Source: JBHPCZ01 sp042573625 (GTDB lineage: Bacteria; Desulfobacterota; Desulfobacteria; Desulfobacterales; UBA11574). Taken from it: DNA of 26,192 bases. Every line of letters starts with the position of its first letter. The stretch's first letter is position 1. Below are positions 6,786 through 14,619 of this stretch, piece by piece. Below the pieces are notes generated by a model. The model was not told the origin of the DNA, did no database searches, and saw only the letters and a list, made by a program, of their open reading frames with translations. The position numbers and the translations under genes were made by a program. The stretch is taken from positions 1 through 26,192 of the forward strand of contig JBHPCZ010000036.1 of assembly GCA_042573625.1 (NCBI GenBank), in the 5' to 3' direction.

Positions 6786-7787
6786 TCAATCAGGTAGCCT
6801 TACAATCGTTCTCCCTTTGTGTTTCCTTTGAAGGATGAGATCGATTCGTTCGTTAAGTCCTTCCAGTGACACTTCGGTGGTCAATAGTTCCAGATGCTCC
6901 AGTTTCCATTCAGTTGCAATTTTCTGCCAGGTTTTCAGGCGGACCGGCATTGGGCAGTTCTGCGAATCGATTCCCATCAGGGTAACGCCCCGCAAGATAA
7001 AGGGATAGACATTCAATGGTAGATCATGCGACCCTACATTACCACAACAGGTGACAGCACCGTCATCTTTTGTTGATTTGATAGTAGTTGCCAGTATTTC
7101 GCCACCAATCGTATCAATCCCGCCGGCCCAAAGGTCTTTGAGGAGCGGTTTGCCGCTGGAATCGGTCGCTTCTTCAATGCTGATGACCTCCTTCGCGCCT
7201 AATTCCAACAAAAAATCTTTTTCATCCACGATCCCGTTTATCGCAACAACCTCATAGCCGATCTTGGCCAGTATGGAGACGGCAATACTTCCAACCCCTC
7301 CTGTTGCACCGGAAACCAATATTCGTCCCATATCCGGGGTGATGCCGTAGTCAACCAGCCTGTAAACCGAAAGAGCTGCTGTGAAACCGGCTGTACCGAA
7401 TATCATACTCTCTCGAGCAGAAAGCCCTTCGGGCATCTTGACCACCCATTCAGCCGGGACGCGAATATATTGTCCAAATCCACCGGATGTGTTCATTCCG
7501 AGGTCATAACTCGTCACGATCACCTCATCTCCGGATTTAAAATCTTTGCCAAGGCTTTCGGCGACCGTCCCTGCAGCGTCAATCCCAGGCGTGTGCGGAT
7601 ATTTTTTTGTGACACCCCTGTTTCCGATTGCAGAAAGTACGTCTTTGTAATTTAGGGAAGAGTACTTGACTTTGACGAGCACATCTCCTTCTGGAAGGTC
7701 ATCAAGGCTTCTGTCTTTAATTTCTCTGACAAACTGATTATTCTCTGCTTCTGTGACGACCATAGCCGTATATGTTTTTTGACTCAT
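6786..7787 (-). CDS. YhdH/AcuI-type quinone oxidoreductase (acrylyl-CoA reductase family)
   Basis: A cytosolic medium-chain dehydrogenase/reductase of 333 residues, the usual length for the YhdH/AcuI subfamily, whose characterised members reduce acryloyl-CoA with NADPH. Supporting segments are the N-terminal SSLNYKDVLSAIGNRGVTKKYPHTPGIDAAG, and the nucleotide-binding turn VSGATGGVGSIAVSILAKIGYEV. The catalytic zinc cysteines of true alcohol dehydrogenases are absent, as expected. The ATG at 7787 has AGAGGTAG upstream as a ribosome site. It lies 128 bases after the lipid kinase on the same strand and has a TATAAT of its own. The physiological substrate cannot be told; detoxification of acryloyl-CoA from three-carbon metabolism is one option. 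Confidence 0.88.
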   Translation of the reverse strand: MSQKTYTAMVVTEAENNQFVREIKDRSLDDLPEGDVLVKVKYSSLNYKDVLSAIGNRGVTKKYPHTPGIDAAGTVAESLGKDFKSGDEVIVTSYDLGMNTSGGFGQYIRVPAEWVVKMPEGLSARESMIFGTAGFTAALSVYRLVDYGITPDMGRILVSGATGGVGSIAVSILAKIGYEVVAINGIVDEKDFLLELGAKEVISIEEATDSSGKPLLKDLWAGGIDTIGGEILATTIKSTKDDGAVTCCGNVGSHDLPLNVYPFILRGVTLMGIDSQNCPMPVRLKTWQKIATEWKLEHLELLTTEVSLEGLNERIDLILQRKHKGRTIVRLPD

Positions 7788-7824
7788 CGGTCTACCTCTT
7801 TTTAAATGGTTTAGTGTTTATCCT

Positions 7825-7830
7825 ATTATA
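7825..7830 (-). promoter_or_regulatory. Possible -10 box for the YhdH-type gene
   Basis: A perfect TATAAT on the minus strand, about 40 bases before the ATG. Just upstream is a short palindrome, ATTTTT-CT-AAAAAT, that could be an operator or chance. No good -35 is seen at the right distance. Confidence 0.3.
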
Positions 7831-7915
7831 TGTATTTTTAGAAAAATAGTAATGAATCTTATAAATACAAGTCACAACCTTTTTAACCCCAGGAAATCCA
7901 TATTACGATGAGCGC

Positions 7916-8791
7916 CTAACATTTTATTTTCAACCCATTTGGAATAACGCTGAATTGAAATCTGTCAGCCTCCCAACCGTCATTCCCGTCAATCTGTAAA
8001 ATCAAAGGCCGATCCAACGATACGCTTAACCGCTGACCGGTACGATACCGGCCGATCTGGTTACCGATGGTAAAAGCGGTGATGCCGCCGACAGCGGATT
8101 TAAACAGTCCCGAATTTATGGATAAAATATGCAGCCGCCCATCTCTGAACCGGGCTTTCGGCACGACCTTCATTCCAAAGCCATAAAAAGGCTGCTTCAC
8201 CACCATCAGGCTTAAGAGATTCTTCACATCACAGGTTTTCCCATCCACGGTTATGCTGGCTGAGGCCCGTTGATATTCCTTGAAATACGCGTTCAAAACA
8301 GCTTTGAAATAGGTTTTAAATCCAATGCCGCCCTGGGAAACATACTGTTCCCTGAGCCGGAGAACTGAGCCTTCAATCCCAACTGATGCCATAAACGCCC
8401 GGCGTCTTTCATCGCAACTCACCAGGTCGTATTCACGGATCTTGCCGTCCCTAATCCGCATTGCGATATCCGCCAGACCTCCTCTGTATTCAAGGGCATA
8501 TCTCATGGCGTTACCGGTGCCTGACGGAAGATAGGCAATCGGTGTGCTGGCAGTATCAATAGAATTGATAACGTCAGAAAGGGTTCCGTCTCCTCCGGCA
8601 ACGACAAGCACATCGCATTGGTTAGCAAGCGCCTGGGCGCGCTGAGCGAAATCTTTTGCGGAGACAGTGTCGAGCCCGTGTATTTCCGCGTCAAGAATTT
8701 CTGCGGCTTGCGTCAGAAAGGAGCGTTTCCGGTCAACGGTCATTCTCCCTGAAGCGGGGTTGGTGATAATTGCATACTGCATTTTACTCAT
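7916..8791 (-). CDS. Diacylglycerol/lipid kinase family protein (YegS/DagK type)
   Basis: A 291-residue soluble or membrane-associated lipid kinase that phosphorylates diacylglycerol or a related lipid alcohol with ATP. The family motifs are NPASGR (11-16), the nucleotide-binding GGDGT (66-70) and LPSGTGNAM (88-96). The C-terminal beta domain contains QIDGNDGWEADRFQFSVIP, typical of the YegS/DgkB fold. ATG 8791 and ATG 8782 are both possible; neither has a strong ribosome site. It lies between the secreted-protein gene (122 bases upstream) and the YhdH-type gene (128 bases downstream), all on the minus strand, so a loose operon is possible. The lipid substrate is not predictable. Confidence 0.88.
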   Translation of the reverse strand: MSKMQYAIITNPASGRMTVDRKRSFLTQAAEILDAEIHGLDTVSAKDFAQRAQALANQCDVLVVAGGDGTLSDVINSIDTASTPIAYLPSGTGNAMRYALEYRGGLADIAMRIRDGKIREYDLVSCDERRRAFMASVGIEGSVLRLREQYVSQGGIGFKTYFKAVLNAYFKEYQRASASITVDGKTCDVKNLLSLMVVKQPFYGFGMKVVPKARFRDGRLHILSINSGLFKSAVGGITAFTIGNQIGRYRTGQRLSVSLDRPLILQIDGNDGWEADRFQFSVIPNGLKIKC

Positions 8792-8913
8792 TAAGAAGGG
8801 CGATACAACGGACGTGGTTCGATTTTTTTAATTTGAATATTTGAGCTGATTGAGACCCAGGCTCAAAGACAGAGAGATCCGGTTAAATCCCGTGCCGGTT
8901 TTAGGAAGTCATG

Positions 8914-9831
8914 TTACTGGCTGCTGACTTTTGGCGCCTGAAAGGCCCGGATCGGTCCCCATTCGTAGAGCCCGCCGCGGTTCACCAGCGCCAGCCCGGT
9001 AAATTCATCGCGATAAAAGAGTTCGACGGTCGAGAGGACTTCTTCTCCGTCTACCAGCACCCGCATCTGGCCCTGGACATCCCGGATCCATTGAAGTCGA
9101 TGCGGCTCACCGTCATCCAGTTTCGGAAACTGCGTTGCGGATTCGATAATATATCGCCGGGAACCTCGTTCGCGGATAATCTCAATGGGTCGATCCTGGG
9201 AAGCTGCAGGATGATAGATCATCCGGTAGCGCGGTGTTGCCGGTTCTCCACCCAAAAGTACCACCTCCATTGCCCCCCATTTCGATCCGGAAGCGAAAGA
9301 GATGTCCAATTCAAAGGCGGCCCCGATTTTCACCAGTGTCTGAATAACCGCGTCCTCTTGCTTGGCGGGCTCATCACGTTTTTTTTCTTCGGAGGCGTCA
9401 AGGATTTCCCGTAAAATGATTCCCAGGGCGCCTTCCTCCGAAGAAGATTGTTGAGAAGGCGGCGCTGCAGCAACCTGGCTGCGCAATCTGCCATTTTTTG
9501 ACACTCGAAATTGACCTGATTTTACGATCCAGGTGGGATTATTTTTGAAATCACCATCTGAAAAATCTTCGTAAAAGAAAATCTTTCTAATTTCTTTTCG
9601 ATATCGATTCACCAGACTCTGAAGTTCCTCTATAAAACTGTTACGAGACCTGTTCCAGCGGGACCTGCTCCACCTGTCAGTCTTATCTATACTCTTCTGG
9701 AGTTCTTTCAAGAGCGATTCCAGTGCTTGGGCATTGGTGTCAGGCGAATCGCCCGGCTGGGCCAAAACCACGGGTGAACCCATCAGCCATACCAGCAAAA
9801 TCAGCCACGTCAGTGATTTAAAAAATTTCAT
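8914..9831 (-). CDS. Secreted protein of unknown function with a jelly-roll-like domain
   Basis: A 305-residue protein with a clear signal peptide (1-24, KSLTWLILLVWLMGSPVVLA, cleavage before QPGDS), so it is periplasmic or exported. Residues 30-80 are charged and helical (SRSRWNRSRNSFIEELQSLV). From about 93 a beta-rich domain begins with EDFSDGDFKNNPTWIVKSGQFRVS, the opening pattern of LamG/DUF1080-like concanavalin folds, and includes HRLQWIRDVQGQMRVLVDGEEV. A low-complexity charged stretch interrupts this domain near 120-165. I do not recognise a catalytic site or a named family. The start is supported by AGGAG seven bases upstream and a good promoter. Binding of a surface or cell-wall glycan is possible but unproven. 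Confidence 0.75.
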   Translation of the reverse strand: MKFFKSLTWLILLVWLMGSPVVLAQPGDSPDTNAQALESLLKELQKSIDKTDRWSRSRWNRSRNSFIEELQSLVNRYRKEIRKIFFYEDFSDGDFKNNPTWIVKSGQFRVSKNGRLRSQVAAAPPSQQSSSEEGALGIILREILDASEEKKRDEPAKQEDAVIQTLVKIGAAFELDISFASGSKWGAMEVVLLGGEPATPRYRMIYHPAASQDRPIEIIRERGSRRYIIESATQFPKLDDGEPHRLQWIRDVQGQMRVLVDGEEVLSTVELFYRDEFTGLALVNRGGLYEWGPIRAFQAPKVSSQ

Positions 9832-9858
9832 TGGATTATCTCCTGTGAATCTGGTGGT

Positions 9859-9887
9859 ATTAAAATAATCGGAACTTTTAAAATCAA
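9859..9887 (-). promoter_or_regulatory. Sigma-70-type promoter for the secreted-protein gene
   Basis: On the minus strand, TTGATT (9887-9882) and TTTAAT (9864-9859) are 17 bases apart. The start codon is about 28 bases below the -10 box and has an AGGAG ribosome site. Confidence 0.45.
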
Positions 9888-10120
9888 TATGTTAAAGTCT
9901 ACCAAGTCCCGGCAGAAGTGTCAATGGGATAGGTTTTCTTTTTATTTCAGGAATCTAAGAACGTTCAAAAAGGAAAGGCCGCATCGAAAATTAAAAAACC
10001 GCAAACAGTTTAACCATAAAACCTCCCACGTACTCTTGTCCAATTTGTTGCGATAAGATACAAAGACACATTAATTTTTGCGCTGCATTTTCGAAAAGCG
10101 GGATAGAAACAACAATGAAG

Positions 10121-10142
10121 CTCCTCGCCGCGAGCGGCGGGG
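10121..10142. repeat. REP-like GC-rich palindrome, copy 1
   Basis: CCTCGCCGC (10123-10131) and GCGGCGGGG (10134-10142) form a nine-pair stem with one G-T pair and a two-base turn, 22 bases before the radical SAM start codon. It aligns at 18 of 23 positions with the palindrome at 12384-12406, so both probably belong to one dispersed family. Its position could hinder ribosome access. Confidence 0.6.
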
Positions 10143-10163
10143 TATCAAAAACCATATAAGCTG

Positions 10164-11816
10164 ATGTCCATGCGATCCAAGCCGAAAAAAATTCTCCTGT
10201 TATACACGGACAAATACTATTTTGTAAAACAGGTCTATCCCTTTGGCCTGGATCTCATCGCTCATCATTTGCGCAAATACGGTTATGAAGTAACCATTGA
10301 CTATCCCTTCCTGCCGGAATCCGACCTCGAAACCAACCTGAATCAAATACTAGCGCAGGCAGCGCCGGATTTCATAGGGCTCGGCATGCGAAACCTGGAT
10401 ACCGCCATGTCCTGCGAACCTTTCGGCAATTATGAGGGCCATGGTTACAAAACGTTCTTTTTTCTTCCCGATGTCAAGCGCGTTGTCGATATTGTAAAAA
10501 TGCTTCTGCCCAAAATTCCCATAGTCATCGGCGGCGGGGCGTTCACCATCTCTCCATCAGCGATTTTAAAAACATTAGGCGTTAATTACGGCATTGTCGG
10601 GGAAGGCGAGGATCCTCTGCGCCGGCTTCTCGAGGCATTCCCGGATGAAAAGAAAATTTCAAAGATTCCGGGCCTGGTTTTCAGAAGCGGAAACGATTTT
10701 ACCGTCAATCAACGAAAACCGTATACATTTGCAAAAGATAAGAGTCCCATTGAACGAGAAACAAAATTTAATTATGCCTATGAAATGGGCGGTATGCCGG
10801 TTCAAATCAAGCGGGGATGCAACCGGCACTGCGCTTACTGCGTGGAACCACATCTGGAAGGGAAGAGATTTGTTTTCAAGGATCTCGGTGCGGTTATTGA
10901 AGAACTCAGATTTATCGCCAAGCAATATGAAGGGATCCGGAACATTTTCTTTGTCGATACGGAGTTCAATATCCCGAACCTTGATTATGGCTCAAGGCTA
11001 ATTAGAAAGATTGTCGAACTCGGGTTGCATGAACATTTTCGCTTTTCCTCTCAATTTCTGCCCAGCCCTTTTGACTCTGATTTCGCAAAACTTTTAAATG
11101 AGGCCGGATTTTCCATTATTTTGACATGTGACAGCTTTTCGGACATTGTTTTAGAAAAAAATCAATCATCTTACCGTGAGAAAGAGAGTGTCAACACGCT
11201 TGAACTTTGTGAAAAATTCAGCCTGGATTGCACCGTAAACCTTATTTTTGGATTGCCGGGTGAAACCTATGAAACCATTGATCAGACCATCGCGCTAATG
11301 ATGAAATATCCCCCGAACGCCGGCAGGCATTACGAATATACATTTGGCGGCAGGATTTATCAGGGGACTCCCCTGTGCCGGTTTGTCGAAACCCGGAAAT
11401 CAGATCTTCATGTATATGGAAATCGATCCGAAGGCTTTCTCGATCCTTACTATTACTGCGCGCCCGAGAACCCATTGAAGCTAAAAAAGTACGTTGAACA
11501 AAATTTTCCGTTCTTATATGAATACCAAAATAAAGATGACAGCGTTTCACTTCAAAAGTTGGCCGTCGCTTATCTGGCAGATCAGGCCCGATGGAATCAG
11601 GCTGCATCAAAATTCTTGGAGAGTGATCTCGATGCCTGTTCGTCCAGTTATGACTATCTTTTCCGCAAGCTTGCAGGATCCGGAGAAGTCAAAACAGCAA
11701 GAACGATTTCAAAGAAATTTATGGACGCCATACTTCACAGTGGAGAAGTGAAAAAATACGGCGATCAGATCCCGGTCATCCAGTATTATATGAGCATTTT
11801 ACCATCGCGGGATTAA
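10164..11816 (+). CDS. B12-binding radical SAM protein, substrate unknown
   Basis: A 550-residue enzyme that should use S-adenosylmethionine, a [4Fe-4S] cluster and probably cobalamin. Residues 10-150 have a cobalamin-binding-type Rossmann fold: PFGLDLIAHHLRKYGYEV, FIGLGMRNLDTA, and the glycine-rich IVIGGGAFTISPSAIL with YGIVGEGE. I see no DxHxxG motif, so the cobalt may lack a histidine ligand, as in TsrM-like enzymes. The radical SAM cysteines are CNRHCAYC (C219, C223, C226), followed by VFVDTEFN-type and LTCDSF strands. The C-terminal 130 residues match nothing I recognise. ATG 10164 and ATG 10170 are both possible. A thioredoxin lipoprotein gene follows 65 bases later. Candidate roles are methylation or rearrangement of a lipid, cofactor or peptide; the sequence does not decide. 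Class is sure, reaction unknown. Confidence 0.85.
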   Translation: MSMRSKPKKILLLYTDKYYFVKQVYPFGLDLIAHHLRKYGYEVTIDYPFLPESDLETNLNQILAQAAPDFIGLGMRNLDTAMSCEPFGNYEGHGYKTFFFLPDVKRVVDIVKMLLPKIPIVIGGGAFTISPSAILKTLGVNYGIVGEGEDPLRRLLEAFPDEKKISKIPGLVFRSGNDFTVNQRKPYTFAKDKSPIERETKFNYAYEMGGMPVQIKRGCNRHCAYCVEPHLEGKRFVFKDLGAVIEELRFIAKQYEGIRNIFFVDTEFNIPNLDYGSRLIRKIVELGLHEHFRFSSQFLPSPFDSDFAKLLNEAGFSIILTCDSFSDIVLEKNQSSYREKESVNTLELCEKFSLDCTVNLIFGLPGETYETIDQTIALMMKYPPNAGRHYEYTFGGRIYQGTPLCRFVETRKSDLHVYGNRSEGFLDPYYYCAPENPLKLKKYVEQNFPFLYEYQNKDDSVSLQKLAVAYLADQARWNQAASKFLESDLDACSSSYDYLFRKLAGSGEVKTARTISKKFMDAILHSGEVKKYGDQIPVIQYYMSILPSRD

Positions 11817-11881
11817 AAAGGATCGCTCATGAAAAATGTATTCGAATCTTCGGTTTAGCCGGAACTCTGGGGTATTGATTA

Positions 11882-12382
11882 ATGGCCAAAAATATTAAGA
11901 CCACGCAATTGCAACGAAACCTTTTTACGATTATTTTTCTTTTCCTTTTCTTATTCACCGCAAGCTGTCTCGAAAAGGCCGACACACACATCCCGATTAA
12001 AAAGATGGACCTGGAAGCTCTGGATAAGCTGATGAAATCCCGGAAGAGTCCAAATTTGGTCACTTTTATGGCGGCATGGTGTGGTCCCTGCAAAGAAGAG
12101 CTGCCCTTGTTGAACAAACTGTATGTCAAGTATAAGAAAGAAGGCTTGGAAATAATAGGTATCGCCCTTGATCTGGAAGGGCCTTCGGCGATGCAACCGA
12201 TTGTGGACAGGCTAAAGATCGACTTCCCGATCTATTGGGTGGGAGAAAAGGCGGTTAATCATTATGAAATTGATGCGCTGCCCATGATCTTTGTTATTAA
12301 CAACGGAAATATCTCTGAAAGAATTCCCGGCAAACGATCAGAAACATACCTGGAAGAAAAGGTGAACAGCCTGTTGAAGTGA
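11882..12382 (+). CDS. TlpA-like thioredoxin-fold lipoprotein
   Basis: A 166-residue thiol-disulfide oxidoreductase facing the periplasm. An N-terminal hydrophobic stretch (14-32, FTIIFLFLFLFTASC) ends in a cysteine that could be lipidated, although the lipobox (TASC) is imperfect. The thioredoxin domain carries WCGPC (66-70) and the cis-proline segment ALPMIFVI. The insertion after the first helix (LEIIGIALDLEGPSAMQPIVDRL) is typical of TlpA/ResA proteins. ATG 11882 follows GGGG by about 10 bases. It ends 26 bases from the convergent dsbD-type gene, a plausible electron donor. Likely jobs are reduction of apocytochrome c or other exported thiols. It is probably co-transcribed with the radical SAM gene. 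Confidence 0.85.
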   Translation: MAKNIKTTQLQRNLFTIIFLFLFLFTASCLEKADTHIPIKKMDLEALDKLMKSRKSPNLVTFMAAWCGPCKEELPLLNKLYVKYKKEGLEIIGIALDLEGPSAMQPIVDRLKIDFPIYWVGEKAVNHYEIDALPMIFVINNGNISERIPGKRSETYLEEKVNSLLK

Positions 12383-12383
12383 T

Positions 12384-12406
12384 GCTCCCCGCGGCAAGCC
12401 TCGGGG
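12384..12406. repeat. REP-like GC-rich palindrome, copy 2, between convergent genes
   Basis: CCCCG-C-GGC (12387-12395) pairs with GCC-T-CGGGG (12398-12406) with one mismatch. It fills the 26-base gap between two convergent stop codons and may act as a two-way transcript end, although no T-run is present. It is related to the palindrome at 10121. Confidence 0.6.
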
Positions 12407-12408
12407 CC

Positions 12409-14355
12409 TTAAATCGGATTTCCCCTTGCTTCGGCAATCGCCTGCATCACCTGATCAACGGTGTAAAAGTCTTTTTTGAACACTTCGCGACCGTCCGGAT
12501 CGTAAATGACCAGAAGCGGTATGGTCAAGATGCCGACTTTCTTTAGTTTGGCCTTACCCGCCGGGTTGTTCCCCGTAATATCAACCTTGATGGGAACAAT
12601 GTCTTCATCGGCAAAGAGTTTCCTGACCCTGCGACTGTGCAGGACCCCTTCTTCGAGTGCCTTGCAGTTGAGGCACCACTCGGCGGTAAAATCCAAAACA
12701 ACGATTTTTCGCTGTCTGACCGCATCGGCGAACCGTTCCGGTGTGTAGTAAACCCAGTCAATGGGGCCCTTGTCGGTCAGGCGAAGCCCGGCTGCGGCAG
12801 AGCCCGCGATAATAGTAATTCCCAGGGCGACGAAAAAGGTTCTCAACCCTTTTCGTTCTGTAATTCGAATCGTGCGATAAGCCAGCCAGCCTCCCGCTGC
12901 TGAACAGAAGACAACAACCGACCACCAATAGATTTTGCTCGGCGGGCTGGGCGGAGAAACCCAAAAAGCGCTTAAACCACTACCGATAAAATATGCTGCG
13001 GCGCCCAGCATGAATAAACCCATGACCTCCTTGATCAGTACACTGGCCGGACCTGTCCGGGGCATTCTCTTTAGCAGATCCGGCGAAGCGGAAAGGAGCA
13101 AATATGGCAACGCCATTCCAACACCGATGGCGGCAAAAGTGATCAGGGTGGTTACCGGGTGCCGGGTTGCCGCCCATGCGGCGGCGGCTCCCATAAACGG
13201 GGCTGTACAGGGCGTAGACAGAATCGCCGTTAAAATTCCGAGAACAAATGATCCGTGAAGGTTTTCATGACTCGGATTAATCATGTAAATAAAGTTGGGC
13301 AGGCGGATATGGAAAAGTCCGCACATACCCACTGCCATGACAGCGATAAATAACCCCACGGAAATCGTAAACAACGGGTACTGGAACAGTTGATTGGTAG
13401 CGGTAAACCCACTGACCATCGCGATCATCGCCCCCAATCCCAGCCAGAATGATAAAACGCCAAAAAACATAGACGCGCCGAGGATAAAGCACTTTTTCCG
13501 ATCTTCAGCCGCATGGGATAAACCGATGATTTTGATCGGCACAAGGGGCAATACACAGGGTGTAAAATTTAGTAAAAAACCACCGAATGCGGCTGTTATC
13601 AGCAGCAAAAGCAGCCCTGCTCCGGATGAAACATCTACAGAAAAGCTCCATCCAAAAAGATCGAACCCCACAGCTTTTGAATCTTCTGCCGGTACTGTGT
13701 TATCGAAATTGGCAAAAATATCTCTGTTAATCTCTGTCGCGGCCGCATTCTTGCCAATAACCTGAAGGTTTTCATTCAGGATAATCTTCTCGGGAAACAG
13801 GCATGACTTTGCATCACAAGCCTGATACTCCACTGTTATTTTAAACGCCAGCGATCCGGGGTCGATCCGTTCACCCACCTGTATGGGCTGGTAGATGACG
13901 GTCTGTCCAACAAAAGACATCACACTTCCACCAGCGTAATCGACCTTTACGGGTTGAGCGCGGGGATAGCGAGGCGCTTCAATGGCAACACCTTCCGGAG
14001 CCTCAATTACTTTCACACGGGTGGGATACGGTTTGAAATCCTCGCTCGGAACGATCTGTTCCGTGTCAGGGTTAATGTGAAAGCCTTTTTTAATATTAAG
14101 AATAATGGCCAGTATAACACGGTCGCCCGGGTGCGCCCGATCAACCGACCAGGCAGCATCAACAGCGATCTCTTTTGCCGCCGGTTTGTTCCGTAGTGAA
14201 TCAAAACCTTCGAATGCTTGCTGCGCTATCGCACCACGGACATGCAAAACAGCGCCAATTAAAACAAGACCAACTGACCATTTTATTATCAGCTTTAGCA
14301 ACCCGGCCCTCTTTGGCCTGTTATCATTTTTTATCTGCCGCATGATATAAAGCAT
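12409..14355 (-). CDS. dsbD: Thiol:disulfide interchange protein DsbD
   Basis: An inner-membrane protein of 648 residues that carries reducing power from cytoplasmic thioredoxin to periplasmic partners. All three modules are present. The N-terminal periplasmic domain follows an anchor/signal (about 20-45) and has the reactive pair in YQACDAKSCLF. The membrane domain of about eight helices has the redox cysteines C267 (NFTPCVLPLVP) and C383 (LSTPCTAPFMG). The C-terminal thioredoxin domain has WCLNC (C561, C564). The length is close to the 565-residue E. coli protein plus a longer N-terminus. ATG 14355 or 14343 may be the start; neither has a good ribosome site. It ends next to the TlpA-like gene, its possible client, and lies downstream of fdhE with 264 bases between. 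Confidence 0.92.
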   Translation of the reverse strand: MLYIMRQIKNDNRPKRAGLLKLIIKWSVGLVLIGAVLHVRGAIAQQAFEGFDSLRNKPAAKEIAVDAAWSVDRAHPGDRVILAIILNIKKGFHINPDTEQIVPSEDFKPYPTRVKVIEAPEGVAIEAPRYPRAQPVKVDYAGGSVMSFVGQTVIYQPIQVGERIDPGSLAFKITVEYQACDAKSCLFPEKIILNENLQVIGKNAAATEINRDIFANFDNTVPAEDSKAVGFDLFGWSFSVDVSSGAGLLLLLITAAFGGFLLNFTPCVLPLVPIKIIGLSHAAEDRKKCFILGASMFFGVLSFWLGLGAMIAMVSGFTATNQLFQYPLFTISVGLFIAVMAVGMCGLFHIRLPNFIYMINPSHENLHGSFVLGILTAILSTPCTAPFMGAAAAWAATRHPVTTLITFAAIGVGMALPYLLLSASPDLLKRMPRTGPASVLIKEVMGLFMLGAAAYFIGSGLSAFWVSPPSPPSKIYWWSVVVFCSAAGGWLAYRTIRITERKGLRTFFVALGITIIAGSAAAGLRLTDKGPIDWVYYTPERFADAVRQRKIVVLDFTAEWCLNCKALEEGVLHSRRVRKLFADEDIVPIKVDITGNNPAGKAKLKKVGILTIPLLVIYDPDGREVFKKDFYTVDQVMQAIAEARGNPI

Positions 14356-14381
14356 TTAAAAACAAATTGTGTTGCCGGATT

Positions 14382-14397
14382 TGCGGATAGATCCGCA
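14382..14397. promoter_or_regulatory. Perfect 7-bp palindrome upstream of dsbD
   Basis: TGCGGAT-AG-ATCCGCA lies 27 bases before the first dsbD ATG. It could be an operator for a dimeric regulator or a leader hairpin; nothing in the sequence decides between them. Confidence 0.35.
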
Positions 14398-14540
14398 TGG
14401 CTAAATTTAAGAACAATAAGGCGCTTTCGGTTTCGCAGGATTCAACACAGATTAGAAGTGGTTTCAAAACCTCAAGTCATGTTCGAGGGCAAAGCGCGGG
14501 GCGTCGTTAGGCGTCATGTATAACAGGTGAAAAAGCGAAG

Positions 14541-14556
14541 CCTACACGGTAGTAGG
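14541..14556 (-). terminator. Weak hairpin downstream of fdhE, possible terminator
   Basis: On the minus strand CCTAC pairs with GTAGG around six bases, followed after eight bases by TTTTT. The stem is short and the T-run is displaced, so this is a weak candidate for the end of the fdhE transcript. Confidence 0.25.
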
Positions 14557-14619
14557 TGAGCATTTTGAATCGACTCGCAACACAGCCATCGGGCGTTAGA
14601 GTAGGTTTTGAAATTACTT

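Larger units (their letters stand above)
9832..10163. other. Intergenic region between divergent genes
   Basis: About 330 bases separating the secreted-protein gene (-) from the radical SAM gene (+). It contains the minus-strand promoter at 9859-9887 and the GC-rich hairpin at 10123-10142. No convincing plus-strand promoter or small gene is seen; TTGTCC near 10040 followed by GATACA is only a weak candidate. Confidence 0.55.

Noticed and set aside
8911..9414. 167-codon plus-strand frame
   Set aside because: It is a shadow of the secreted-protein gene, which has a signal peptide, ribosome site and promoter; the shadow has none.
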